Shown: piece after piece, positions 42,640-51,279 of the stretch
How the letters are laid out: the number at the start of each line of letters is the position of its first letter
How positions within the stretch are numbered: the first letter of the stretch is position 1
Assembly: GCF_042666615.1 (NCBI RefSeq)
Contig: NZ_JBHTDD010000019.1
Span: 62,001-126,000, forward strand
DNA length: 64,000 nucleotides
Direction of reading: 5' to 3'
Source: KBS50 sp042666615
Lineage (GTDB): Bacteria > Actinomycetota > Actinomycetes > Mycobacteriales > Micromonosporaceae
Notes under the pieces: model-generated
What the model was told of the DNA's origin: nothing
What the model saw: only the letters and a program-made list of their open reading frames with translations
Database searches by the model: none
Program-made: the position numbers and the translations under genes

Positions 42640-42712
42640 TGCGCCCGGGAGTGAGTCGAACACCCGCCTGCGACTCCGAGGGCCGCCGCTCTATCCACTG
42701 AGCTACGGGCGC
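42640..42712 (-). tRNA. tRNA-Arg-like gene, anticodon TCG, degenerate
   Basis: Read on the minus strand it has a perfect 7-bp acceptor (GCGCCCG / CGGGCGC), TA at 8-9, a normal D-arm (GCTC AGTGGATA GAGC), and an anticodon stem GCGGC/GTCGC with loop CCTCGGA, giving anticodon TCG but C instead of T at position 33. The T-arm only forms with a shifted or mismatched stem. No CCA is encoded. It may be a working minor tRNA-Arg or a pseudo-tRNA. Confidence 0.6.
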
Positions 42713-42844
42713 GCACGAACCGTCCGGTTCTCCGCCGATGGTACCGGCCCGGCAGCCCGAGATGGTATGGCGAGTGTCGATGCGACGGCCCGGCCGTCGA
42801 GACATTTGATCCTCACGTATCGTCAGCCTCTACCGTTCGTCGCC

Positions 42845-43333
42845 ATGGACGTCATCGCGCCCGAGATCACCCGGGACATCTATCCGATGCCCACGTTCGT
42901 GACGCTTGTCGTCGCGGACGTGACCCGCACCGTCGACTGGTACGTCGACGGCCTGGGCTTTATCAACCTGTTCACCCTGCCCGGACCCGGGGGACAACCG
43001 GCGGTGGTGCATCTGCGGCGCTGGCGATACCAGGACATCCTGGTCCGCCCCGGCATCCCGCCGGGTCAGGATGGCACTCCGCCGGGTCAGGGCTGGTCGG
43101 TCAGCGTGATGGCGGTCGCCGAGGAACTCGACGCGCTGGCCGCGCGGGCCCGTGCCCACGGTGGCGGCACGGTGGAGGGGCCGTACGACACGCCGTGGAA
43201 CACCCGGGATCTGAAGACGACCGATCCGGACGGCTATCCCCTCGTCTTCACCGCCCGCCGTCCCGAGGGGGAGCGCGACGAGCGGTTCAACCAGATGATT
43301 ATCGAGGAGGCCCGGGAGCAGGGTCTCGGCTAG
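42845..43333 (+). CDS. VOC family (glyoxalase/bleomycin-resistance fold) protein
   Basis: A 162-aa protein with one VOC module (FVTLVVADVTRTVDWYVDGL, GF, then VHLRRWRYQDILVRPG, and TTDPDGYPLVFT). Such proteins are metal-dependent lyases, dioxygenases or drug-binding resistance proteins; the residues alone do not tell which. ATG 42,845 is chosen since the fold starts just after it; no strong RBS is seen. It is followed by a convergent terminator hairpin. Confidence 0.75.
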   Translation: MDVIAPEITRDIYPMPTFVTLVVADVTRTVDWYVDGLGFINLFTLPGPGGQPAVVHLRRWRYQDILVRPGIPPGQDGTPPGQGWSVSVMAVAEELDALAARARAHGGGTVEGPYDTPWNTRDLKTTDPDGYPLVFTARRPEGERDERFNQMIIEEAREQGLG

Positions 43334-43342
43334 GGAGAGGGC

Positions 43343-43381
43343 GGCCCCTTGCCGGCGCGGCAAGCCGCCGACAAGGGGGCC
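43343..43381. terminator. Convergent (bidirectional) terminator hairpin
   Basis: GGCCCCTTG (43,343-43,351) pairs with CAAGGGGGCC (43,372-43,381), one extra G bulged, with further G-C pairing in the loop. It lies between the VOC gene stop (43,333) and the convergent hydrolase stop (43,401). No U-tract, as is common in actinomycetes. Confidence 0.6.
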
Positions 43382-43400
43382 GTCCTCGCTCCCATGCTCG

Positions 43401-44087
43401 CTACCCGCCGGCCCGGATCTCCTCCAGCCGGTCGGCGAGTTCCTTCGGCCGGCTCAGCGCCACCGGATGCCCGCCACCCATCTCGTCCGGCTCGATACCC
43501 AGCCGCTCGCGGACCAGCCGGCGGGCGAAGTCGGCCGGGAAGAACCGGTCGTCGGCGCAGATCAGCGCCCGGGTCGGCACGTCGGGCCACGCCGCCAACG
43601 GCCACGGGTCGGCGAACGGCCGACCGGACTGGTCCCGACTGTGCTCCGCGACCTCCGCCACCAGAGCCGGCGGCAGCTCGTGGAAGAAGATCACCGACGG
43701 GTCCTGGTCCTGCTCGGCCGTCCAGCCCTGCCGCTGCGCCTGCGCCCGGCGGGCCTGCGCGTGTCCGGTCGCCGCCCACCACTCACCCGCCGACTCGCCC
43801 GGTTTCGGCACCATGGGGGTGAGCAGCACCAGCAGGTCGACCGGCAGCCGGTCACACACCAGCGGGGCGGTGAAGGCGCCCAGCGACTGGCCGACCACGA
43901 CGAGGTCGCGGGCCCGGCCGATGGTCCGGAACGCGACGTCCGCGTACTCGGCGAGACCGGCCGAATCGTCGTCGCACGGCAGGTCGACGGCGATGACCTC
44001 GTGGCCCCGGCTCACCAGTTCCGCGGTGAGCAGATGCCAGTACCAGGGGCCGCTGCCGGCCGGGGGGACAAGCGCATAGGTTGCCAT
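43401..44087 (-). CDS. Alpha/beta hydrolase (salicylate-esterase-like)
   Basis: A 228-aa protein with the compact MES/hydroxynitrile-lyase-like layout: TYALVPPAGSGPWYWHLLTA, EVIAVDLPCDDDSAG, nucleophile elbow GQSLGA, acid region ALICADDRFFP, and a late catalytic His (GGGHPVALSRP). It starts with ATG at 44,087, 2 nt after the MFS transporter gene, so the two are co-transcribed. Natural substrate unknown. Confidence 0.85.
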   Translation of the reverse strand: MATYALVPPAGSGPWYWHLLTAELVSRGHEVIAVDLPCDDDSAGLAEYADVAFRTIGRARDLVVVGQSLGAFTAPLVCDRLPVDLLVLLTPMVPKPGESAGEWWAATGHAQARRAQAQRQGWTAEQDQDPSVIFFHELPPALVAEVAEHSRDQSGRPFADPWPLAAWPDVPTRALICADDRFFPADFARRLVRERLGIEPDEMGGGHPVALSRPKELADRLEEIRAGG

Positions 44088-44089
44088 GG

Positions 44090-45784
44090 TCAGTGATCCT
44101 CCACCGTGGCTGCCTGCCGCGTCGCCGGCATCGCCGAACTCGACGACGCCACCACCGACGGTCGCGCCGAACTCGACGACGCCACCACCGGCTGATCCGA
44201 TCCGGTCGGCAGGTCCGGCGACGCCGGTGCCGGGGGCTCAGCGGCCGCCGCGCCGGTAGGTGGCGCGCCGCGCAGTGAGGCGACGGCCACGACAGCGAGA
44301 AGGACCAGGAGCGCCGCGCTGATCCCGGCGACCGTGTGCAGCCCGCCGGTGAACGCGGTACGGGCCGCGTCGACGAGCTGCCCGCCGACGGTCCCCGCGA
44401 GATCCTGGCCGGCCGTCACCGCGCCGATGACGCTCTGCCGGGCCGGGCCGGCGATCTCCTCGGGCGTACCGGCCGGAATGGTGTCGTCGATGCCGGCGCC
44501 GTAGACCGCGGTGGCGACGCTGCCCAGGACGGCCACCCCCAGCGCCATGCCCAACTCGCCGCTGGTCTCCGACATCGACGCCGCCGACCCGGCCTTCTCT
44601 GGCGGCGCGGCCCGCAGCACCAACTCGGTGCCGAGCGCCGCCTGCGGACCGCTGCCGGCGCTGGTCAGCACCGCCGCCGCCACGATGAGCGCCAGCCCAC
44701 CACCCGGGTCGACCTGGGTGAGCAGCAGGTAGCCGAGAGCGGCGACGACCATGCCGCCCGCGATGACGTACGCCGGCCGCACCGTCCGCGCGACGGCGGG
44801 CGCCACTATCGCGGCGACGACCAGGGCGACCCCGGACGGCAACATCAGCAGGCCGGCGCGCAGCGGACTGAGGCCCGCCACCATCTGCAGGTAGATGTTG
44901 ACGACCAGGATGGTGCCGCCGCCGACGGCCGCACCGACCAGCGCGATCACCAGGGCGCCGCTGAACGACCGGTCGCCGAACAGCCGCACGTCAAGCAACG
45001 GCTCGGCGAGGCGACGTTGCCGGACGACGAACACCACCCCGGCCACCAGCCCGACCGCGACGGCCACGACCGGCACGACGTCCATCCCGACGGCCGCCAG
45101 CTCCTTGACGCCCCAGACGGCCGGCAGGATCGCGGCCAGCGACAGCAGCACGCTGAGCGGGTCCAACCGCCGTGCGGCGGCCGGGTCCCGGGCCTCCGGC
45201 AGCAGCAGCGGCCCGGCCACCAGCAGCAGCGCCATCACTGGTACGGCGAGCAGGAACACTGAGCCCCACCAGAAGAACTGGAGCAGGGCGCCGCCGACCA
45301 GTGGCCCGAGCACCATCCCGCCCATGAAACAGGCGACCCACACGCCGATCGCGGAGCCGCGCTGCGCCGGATCCTGGAACATGGTGCTGATCAGCGCCAG
45401 GGTGGACGGCATCAGCGTCGCCCCGGCGATGCCGAGCAGCGCCCGGGTGACGATCAGCTGCTCCGGTGTGCTGGACAACGCCGCCGCCACCGACGCGACG
45501 GCGAAACACGCCGCGCCGACGAGCAGCAGCCGGCGGCGGCCGATCCGGTCCCCGAGGCCACCCATGGTGATCAGGAAACCGGCGATCATGAAACCGTAGA
45601 TGTCGATGATCCAGAGCTGTTCGACGCTGCTGGCGCCGAGGTCGCCGCTGAGCCGGGACAGCGCCAGGTGCAGCGCGCTGAGGTCGACCGACAGCAGCAG
45701 GGTGGGCAGCGCGAGAACGGCGAGCCCGAGCCATTCTCGGCGGGTGGCGCGCAGCGGATCCACCGCTGCGGTGGTGCTTTCCAT
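44090..45784 (-). CDS. MFS drug exporter, DHA2 family (14 TM)
   Basis: A 564-aa major-facilitator protein of the 14-TM DHA2/EmrB type: LLSVDLSALHLALSRLSGDL, GDRIGRRRLLLVGAACF, and motif C-like GGMVLGPLVGG. ATG 45,784 with GAAGGA upstream. The C-terminal tail carries a duplicated VVASSSSA.P unit from a 26-bp direct repeat (44,132-44,157 and 44,165-44,190). Expected to export hydrophobic drugs; the neighbouring hydrolase gene forms a unit with it. No local regulator is visible on the same strand. Confidence 0.9.
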   Translation of the reverse strand: MESTTAAVDPLRATRREWLGLAVLALPTLLLSVDLSALHLALSRLSGDLGASSVEQLWIIDIYGFMIAGFLITMGGLGDRIGRRRLLLVGAACFAVASVAAALSSTPEQLIVTRALLGIAGATLMPSTLALISTMFQDPAQRGSAIGVWVACFMGGMVLGPLVGGALLQFFWWGSVFLLAVPVMALLLVAGPLLLPEARDPAAARRLDPLSVLLSLAAILPAVWGVKELAAVGMDVVPVVAVAVGLVAGVVFVVRQRRLAEPLLDVRLFGDRSFSGALVIALVGAAVGGGTILVVNIYLQMVAGLSPLRAGLLMLPSGVALVVAAIVAPAVARTVRPAYVIAGGMVVAALGYLLLTQVDPGGGLALIVAAAVLTSAGSGPQAALGTELVLRAAPPEKAGSAASMSETSGELGMALGVAVLGSVATAVYGAGIDDTIPAGTPEEIAGPARQSVIGAVTAGQDLAGTVGGQLVDAARTAFTGGLHTVAGISAALLVLLAVVAVASLRGAPPTGAAAAEPPAPASPDLPTGSDQPVVASSSSARPSVVASSSSAMPATRQAATVEDH

Positions 45785-45894
45785 GGGAATCCTTCGCGGA
45801 CGACGATCGTGCGGTCGTGGGCGGATGCCGGACGGCATCACCGACCATGTGACGGCGGACCGCCGGGAAAGTCATCGCCCGCGGCCGGACCCGC

Positions 45895-46179
45895 TCAGCC
45901 GGTGTCCCGGCGCGAGATCGCGACGAGCCGCACCGGCTCGGGACCCGGGTTCCGGACGGCCAGCGGCGGTGCCCCGTCGAACCACAACAGATCCCCGCCC
46001 CGGAACACCAACCGTCCCCCGCCGGGATAGTCGGCCTCGATCACACCCTGCTCCACCACCACGATCGCCGCCCGCCACGCCGCCTCGTCCACCGTGGTCA
46101 GGCAGCCGGGCTCCAACTCCACCCGCAGCACCCGGAACGCGGGGGACAGGGCCCCGAGGGACAGCGGGTCGTCCATCAT
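45895..46179 (-). CDS. Small cupin-like protein
   Basis: A 94-aa beta-rich protein (FRVLRVELEPGCLTTVDEAA, VVEQGVIEADYPGGGRLVFR, GGDLLWFDGA) with the pacing of a single cupin domain but without the His metal ligands. The ATG overlaps the ECF sigma factor stop, so it is co-translated with it and may modulate or report on that regulator. Identification is by pattern only. Confidence 0.55.
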   Translation of the reverse strand: MMDDPLSLGALSPAFRVLRVELEPGCLTTVDEAAWRAAIVVVEQGVIEADYPGGGRLVFRGGDLLWFDGAPPLAVRNPGPEPVRLVAISRRDTG

Positions 46180-47216
46180 CCGGTGACGAGCGGCAGACCG
46201 AACGCGGGGAAGACCTCCGCTGGGAACGCCGTGACCTCCGCGACCGCCCCGTCCTCGATCCGCAGCACGTCCAGCCCGAGCGCCTGGTAGCGGTCCGCGC
46301 CCGCCGGGCGGACGTAACAGGCCACCGCGGGTTGCCGGTTGGCCCGGGTCGGCACGTGCCGCCAGTCACGCCAGGCGTCCGGGCCCACCAGCACCGGAGT
46401 CCACGCCTCGATGATCGCCGCGCGTCCCACGTACCAGGTGGGTGTGGGCGGCATGGTGAACCGCGCGTCCTCCCGCAGCAGTTCGGCCAGGCCGGCCAGG
46501 TCGGCGTCCTCGGTGGCCCGCACGTACCGCTGCAGGACGGCGCGTTCCTCCTCGTTCGGGTCGGTCGCCGGGGTCCAGTCGCTGCGGCGCCTCGGCAGGT
46601 GCCGCTTCAACGTCACCCTGGCCCGTTGCAGCGCGCTGTTGACCGCCGGCACGGTGCCGTTCAGCAGCGCCGCCGTGTCGCTGGCCGGCCAGCCCAGCAC
46701 GTCCCGCAGGATGAGCACCGCCCGCTGCTTGGGCGGCAGGTGCTGGATCGCCGCCAGGAAGGCCAGCTCGATGGTCTCCTTCGCCACCACCGCCGTGTCG
46801 GGCTCCGCCTCGGCGGGGGCCACCGGCTCCAGCAACCGGTCCGGGTACGGCCGCAGCCACGGGATCTCCACCTGCGGAAACCGGGCCGGCGCCGCCCCCG
46901 CGTCGGACGTCGGAGTGCCGCGCGGCCGGCGCGGGTGGCGCTCGGCGAAGTCCAGGCAGGCGTTGGTGGCGATGCGGTACAACCAGGCCCGCAGGGTCGA
47001 GCGTCCCTGGAACGTCTCGCGTCGGCGCCAGCCGCGCAGGAACGTCTCCTGCACCAGATCCTCGGCGTCGTCGAACGAGCCGAGCATCCGGTAGCAGTGC
47101 ACGTGCAACTCCCGCCGGTAGCGTTCGGTCAGCTCGGCGAACACCGCCTCGTCACCGGCGCGGACCGCGTCGACCACCGCCGGATCCTCGCACCGCCCCG
47201 CACCCGGCCCGCTCAC
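46176..47216 (-). CDS. ECF sigma factor with C-terminal SnoaL-like domain
   Basis: A 346-aa sigma-70 family protein. Region 2 is VFAELTERYRRELHVHCYRM, LGSFDDAEDLVQETFLRGWR; region 4 is AIQHLPPKQRAVLILRDVLG, WPASDTAALLNGTVPAVNSA. About 120 C-terminal residues form a SnoaL/NTF2-like domain (EDADLAGLAELLREDARFTM, PPTPTWYVGRAAI), as in SigG/SigJ-type ECFs that lack a classical anti-sigma factor and are gated by this tail. GTG 47,216 has GGAGG 8 nt upstream. Probably autoregulated; target genes unknown. Confidence 0.85.
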   Translation of the reverse strand: MSGPGAGRCEDPAVVDAVRAGDEAVFAELTERYRRELHVHCYRMLGSFDDAEDLVQETFLRGWRRRETFQGRSTLRAWLYRIATNACLDFAERHPRRPRGTPTSDAGAAPARFPQVEIPWLRPYPDRLLEPVAPAEAEPDTAVVAKETIELAFLAAIQHLPPKQRAVLILRDVLGWPASDTAALLNGTVPAVNSALQRARVTLKRHLPRRRSDWTPATDPNEEERAVLQRYVRATEDADLAGLAELLREDARFTMPPTPTWYVGRAAIIEAWTPVLVGPDAWRDWRHVPTRANRQPAVACYVRPAGADRYQALGLDVLRIEDGAVAEVTAFPAEVFPAFGLPLVTG

Positions 47217-47360
47217 GCCCCTACCTCCGCTCTCGACCACGGCGACCACCGGCCACCCCCACCGATACGACGGTGGCCCGGCCGGAAACTCATCGCCGAG
47301 CGGGTGGGAACCCGGCCGGGCGCTCCCCGGCCGCGGTGGGGAAGCGGAACCGCGACCCGC

Positions 47361-48188
47361 TCAGCGCAGACCGGCGAACAGGTCGTCCTCCGGCGTCGCC
47401 GCGTCGGTGGTGTCCCGGACCCGCACGAACGTCTCGGTGCCCATCAGCTCGGTGAACCGGTCCTGGCCCAGCTGCAGGAAGAAGATGTTCTCGGCCTGGC
47501 TGGCGTGCGCGGCCAGCGACTCGAACTTCTGCACCCCGTAGTCACGGGTATCCACCCAGGTGGTGATCTCCTCGTCCGGCAGGCCGAGCTGCGGCATCTC
47601 CGCCGACTCCGCCGGCTCGGGAAACTCCACCCCGATCTCCTTCATCACCCGGCCGAACTCCTGGAACGCCGACCGCGGCACGGTCGTCCAGTACACCTTC
47701 GCGGGAATACCGGTCCGCTCGACAGCGGCCATGGTGATCCGGTGCGCCTGGATGTGATCCGGGTGCCCGTAGAAACCGTTCTCGTCGTAGGTGACCACGA
47801 CGTCCGGCCGGTATCGCCGGATCAGCTCCGCCAACCGGTCGGCCGCCTCCGCGACCGGTGTGTTCCAGAACGCGCCGGGCAGGTCGTTCGTCGCCCAGCC
47901 CATCATCCCGGAGTCGTGGTAGCCGAGGGTCTCCAGGTGAGTGACCCGCAACGCCTTGCAACTGGCGTCCAGCTCGGCCTGACGCATCGCCACCACGGCA
48001 TCCGGGTCGTGCGCCGGGTCACCGGGCTTCACCCCGCCCGGCCCGTCGCCACACCGACCGTCCGTACAGGTCACGAGAACCGTCGTGACGCCTTCCGCCG
48101 CGTACCGGGCCAGGATGCCCCCGGTGCTCGTCGCCTCGTCGTCGGGGTGCGCGTGCACCGCCATCAAGGTCAGAGATCGTTCATCCAC
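47361..48188 (-). CDS. PIG-L family N-deacetylase (MshB/Mca-like)
   Basis: A 275-aa zinc-dependent deacetylase. It has AHPDDE near the N-terminus (residues about 13-18, metal site), TCTDGRCGD, and NGFYGHPDHIQAHRIT carrying the third ligand region. In actinomycetes such proteins include MshB of mycothiol synthesis and Mca, the mycothiol-conjugate amidase. The length and motif fit either, and the exact substrate is not resolved. It starts with GTG 48,188 and diverges from the next gene with about 75 nt between. Confidence 0.8.
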   Translation of the reverse strand: MDERSLTLMAVHAHPDDEATSTGGILARYAAEGVTTVLVTCTDGRCGDGPGGVKPGDPAHDPDAVVAMRQAELDASCKALRVTHLETLGYHDSGMMGWATNDLPGAFWNTPVAEAADRLAELIRRYRPDVVVTYDENGFYGHPDHIQAHRITMAAVERTGIPAKVYWTTVPRSAFQEFGRVMKEIGVEFPEPAESAEMPQLGLPDEEITTWVDTRDYGVQKFESLAAHASQAENIFFLQLGQDRFTELMGTETFVRVRDTTDAATPEDDLFAGLR

Positions 48189-48262
48189 CCCACCAGCCTA
48201 TGCGGAACGTCCGACGCACTAGCCTTAGCCGCGTTTCGCAACGGCGACGGAATCGAGGCGAG

Positions 48263-48976
48263 ATGCGGTGGCTCCGGAAACTGCTGGGTGGCGGGCGGGT
48301 CCAACTCGATCCCGGCCGGCAGGAGGCGCTGCTGCGGGACGTCCGGCACCGGTTCGGGGCCCGCGTCCAGGTCCGGTTCCCCGACCAGGTCGACGCGATC
48401 GTCCGGGTGCTGGACGGTGACGACGGCCTGTGCGTGGCGACCCGGATCGTGGCCGAGGTCGCCGACGAGGCGCACGCGGACCTCCAGGCCCAGGCGCAGG
48501 ACGTGCACCGGCGCACCGGTCGCCGGCTCATCGTCCACCGCCGCAACTACCGGCCGCTGTGGAAGGAGGCCGGGCCGGCGCTGCGGTGGCCGCTGTTCAC
48601 GCTGCCGTGCGGCTTCCACCCGTACGCGCAGCTCGCCGCCGCCGTCGTGGTGATCGGCGACCGGGCCGACCGGCTCGACCGGGTGACCGACCCCGACCCG
48701 CTGGCGACCCGCCTGTTCGAGGTGTTCGACCTCACCGCCGCCGGCTGGGAGTACGGCCGGGTGCCGGTGGACACCGACGCCGCGACGCTGGCCGACCGGC
48801 TGGTCTCGTCGACCGGAAGGGTCCTCGCCGCGATGGACGATCCGCCGCGGCTGCCGCCCGCGGTCCGCGAGCTGATGCGTCGCAACAACACCATCGGCGT
48901 GTACGACCCGACCGGTCACCGGATGGTCGGCGGGATCAACCTGGGCGCGAGGCTGCGGGAGACGCTGCTGGTGTGA
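48263..48976 (+). CDS. Hypothetical protein, 237 aa
   Basis: A 237-aa mixed alpha/beta protein (MRWLRKLLGGGRVQLDPGRQ, then VATRIVAEVADEAHADLQAQ, LFEVFDLTAAGWEYG). The start ATG 48,263 has GAGG just upstream, while an earlier in-frame start would add an Arg-rich shadow. No known domain. It is convergent with the gene at 48,981-49,853 and separated from it by 4 nt. Confidence 0.65.
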   Translation: MRWLRKLLGGGRVQLDPGRQEALLRDVRHRFGARVQVRFPDQVDAIVRVLDGDDGLCVATRIVAEVADEAHADLQAQAQDVHRRTGRRLIVHRRNYRPLWKEAGPALRWPLFTLPCGFHPYAQLAAAVVVIGDRADRLDRVTDPDPLATRLFEVFDLTAAGWEYGRVPVDTDAATLADRLVSSTGRVLAAMDDPPRLPPAVRELMRRNNTIGVYDPTGHRMVGGINLGARLRETLLV

Positions 48977-48980
48977 CCAC

Positions 48981-49853
48981 CTACCGCCGGTCGTCCTCGT
49001 CGGTGACGTACACCGCCTCGGCGTACCTCGCCTCCGGCATGTTGTCCATCAACGCCCGCAGTTCGTCCCACTGCTCCTGCCGGGCCCGCGCCTCGTCGGG
49101 TGTCAGCGCTCGCATCGGTTCGACCCGCCGCTCCGGGTCCAGGTCCCGCGACATCAGGTCGTCCAGCTCGGATGCGAGGTCCTGCGGGTCGATGTCGCCC
49201 TCGTAGACCAGGGCGACCTGCTCGGGGGTGAGGTCCGGGGACAGGCAGTAGTCCAGGTTGCCGCCGTTGGTGGCGATCCGGACCAGCCGCGTCGAACAGA
49301 TGCGGCCGGCCGGGTCGTCCCACGCGTCCAGCCAACCCGGGATCCCGTCGGGCTCATCCGCGATCTCGGCAAGGGTCAGCATGTCCTCCCGCGACAGCGG
49401 CCCGCTGTTGCCCCACGGCTGGGTGAACCCGCCGTGCACCTCGTCCAGGAAGGCCCGCAACCACCCCGGGAAATGCTCCCAGAAGCGCGGCTTCGGCCCG
49501 GCCGACCACGGGTCCCAACCGATCCAGCACGCCTGCCAGTCGCCGTCCCGGACCACGTACACCAGCAGGTGCTCGCCCCGGTCGGTCAGCCACACCCGGA
49601 CGTCGGCCAACTGGGCGCGGAACGCGGCCATGAACGTCGGCACCTTGTCGCAGAACTCCGCGTTCCACCGGGCCAGCGCGGTGGCGCACCGGCTCGCCGG
49701 GTCGCTCGACCGGGCGATGGGCTGCCACGGCTCGGGCACCCGAGACACTCCCGGGGAGTCGGGGGCGACGAACGCGCCGACCAGGCCGGGCAGCTCGGAC
49801 AGGGACGCCACGACGTCCGAGTCGGCGATCGGGGTGGTGATTGGCTGATCCAC
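48981..49853 (-). CDS. Hypothetical protein, SUKH-like in parts
   Basis: A 290-aa acidic, Trp-rich protein (GDWQACWIGWDPWSAGPKPR, then WLDAWDDPAGRICSTRLVRI, ATNGGNLDYCLSPDLTPEQV). The N..G..W pattern and overall make-up recall SMI1/KNR4 (SUKH) immunity-type proteins, but the match is weak. Starts with GTG at 49,853. It stands between unrelated genes with no toxin gene nearby. Confidence 0.5.
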   Translation of the reverse strand: MDQPITTPIADSDVVASLSELPGLVGAFVAPDSPGVSRVPEPWQPIARSSDPASRCATALARWNAEFCDKVPTFMAAFRAQLADVRVWLTDRGEHLLVYVVRDGDWQACWIGWDPWSAGPKPRFWEHFPGWLRAFLDEVHGGFTQPWGNSGPLSREDMLTLAEIADEPDGIPGWLDAWDDPAGRICSTRLVRIATNGGNLDYCLSPDLTPEQVALVYEGDIDPQDLASELDDLMSRDLDPERRVEPMRALTPDEARARQEQWDELRALMDNMPEARYAEAVYVTDEDDRR

Positions 49854-49929
49854 GGCGGTGAGTCAACCACACCGCCACGGTCACCCGTGGCTCCGGAACG
49901 CCCGCCGGGATGCCGAGGGGCGACCACCG

Positions 49930-50445
49930 TCATGAGCCGATGCCGTCGAGGACGGATTCATCGGCGGGGCTGCTCTGTCCCGCTTTACACACGCGGACGA
50001 GCCCGTCGGGGACACGCGCGAGCAGGCCGTTGGGGCCCGAGATGTCGTAGCCGACGATCGTCGTACCGTCGATCGTGGTCTGCCGTTCGTGCGGTGTCAC
50101 GAAGACCACCAGGCTCGTCTCCCGGCTGAGCAGTTCGTCGCCGCTCGGTGTGTCGACGCCGGGCCAGATCGCCGCCCGCTCGGGGGCGCTTCCCGCGATG
50201 GCGTCGTCGACCCGGGCGACCAGGCCACGGGTCGTGGTGACACCGTCGGACAGGAGGGCCTGTTCGCGAACGGTGACCCGGAGCACCGCCGCCGCCCGGG
50301 CGGCCTGCTCCCGGACGGTGTCGGTGGTGGGGGCCGGGCACCGGTCGCCACCGCTGTCGGCGCGCGGTGTGTTGTCGGACCCGCATCCGACCAGGTCCGA
50401 GGAGGCAACCGCTACGGCCATGATGACTCGAACCGTCCGGCGCAT
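49930..50445 (-). CDS. Putative lipoprotein, 171 aa
   Basis: The signal (MRRTVRVIMAVAVASSDLVG) ends in lipobox LVGC, so the protein is probably anchored outside. The mature domain has TVREQAARAAAVLRVTVREQ, then ELLSRETSLVVFVTP. ATG 50,445 with GAGGAGG about 7 nt upstream. It is 34 nt downstream of the Amidase_6 gene on the same strand, so they may share a transcript. Function unknown. Confidence 0.65.
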   Translation of the reverse strand: MRRTVRVIMAVAVASSDLVGCGSDNTPRADSGGDRCPAPTTDTVREQAARAAAVLRVTVREQALLSDGVTTTRGLVARVDDAIAGSAPERAAIWPGVDTPSGDELLSRETSLVVFVTPHERQTTIDGTTIVGYDISGPNGLLARVPDGLVRVCKAGQSSPADESVLDGIGS

Positions 50446-50479
50446 GGTGGTCGCCTCCTCGGCGTCGGTTGGAGGGCTG

Positions 50480-51076
50480 TCAGGTGCGGGCAGCCCAGTA
50501 CGGACCGTCGTTCTGGCTGATGATGTCCCAGAACGGCTTGTTCTCAGTGTCCGTGCTGTGATAGCTGAGCAGCGGCCACCCGTCCGATCCTCGTCCCGTC
50601 ACCATCATGGTGTGGTCCGGGGCGTCGGTCTCGCCGTATCCGTCAATCTCCATCTGCATCACGTCGGAGATCAACAGGTCTTCGAGGTATTCCATGAAGG
50701 TGACCCGGCCGCCGTAGTTGTTCTCGTAGATATTCCAGTTCGTCGCCCCGCCCCAGGTGTACGAGTGGACCGGGTTGCAGTCGTTGCACCGCCAATACCA
50801 GACATCGTAGTCGTCGTGGTTCCAGGCCACCGCCGGATAGTCCTGGGAACCATCCTCAGCGTAACGGCCGGTCCACAACGCCCACGAGATAAAGGTCGTG
50901 CAGTCGTTGGTGTCCCGCTTGTAGGAAACCGCATGATCGGTCGCGTAGTACAGGGCGAAATCGACCATCGCCTGGTAATTGTACGGCGGTCCCTCGCCGC
51001 CCAGGGGCCGCACGACGTCGTCCGGCATCGGCAGTGGACGATCGGTCGGACGACCGGCCCGGCTCGTCGCACCCAC
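50480..51076 (-). CDS. Amidase_6 (putative amidase domain) protein
   Basis: A 198-aa protein matching the Amidase_6 domain: YNYQAMVDFALYYATDHAVS, NDCTTFISWALW (Cys nucleophile), then DHTMMVTG (His) and LLSYHSTDTENKPFWDI. Family members are usually secreted, but here only about 35 residues precede the domain and no signal peptide is seen; an in-frame stop lies 14 codons upstream of GTG 51,076. The export signal may have been lost, or the protein works inside the cell. ATG 51,028 is an alternative start. Confidence 0.75.
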   Translation of the reverse strand: MGATSRAGRPTDRPLPMPDDVVRPLGGEGPPYNYQAMVDFALYYATDHAVSYKRDTNDCTTFISWALWTGRYAEDGSQDYPAVAWNHDDYDVWYWRCNDCNPVHSYTWGGATNWNIYENNYGGRVTFMEYLEDLLISDVMQMEIDGYGETDAPDHTMMVTGRGSDGWPLLSYHSTDTENKPFWDIISQNDGPYWAART

Positions 51077-51279
51077 CCGGTCGATCTTGTCCCGCCCGCT
51101 CGGGGCGCTGCCCGTTCAACGGCGAACCCACGACCGACGTCCCCGCCGTTCACGTCGCGCCCGCCGGGATGTCGTACCCGGGCTCCTACCAGGGGAGGAG
51201 GCCCGCCTCCGACCCCCGGACGCGACCCGGGCCTCCGGTCGGGCGCCCCACGCCGGCACCGCCACCAACATCTACAGGC

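Noticed and set aside
45600..48653. 1,017-aa plus-strand frame across the MFS, sigma factor and deacetylase genes
   Set aside because: Arg/Pro/His-rich shadow of three well-supported minus-strand genes.
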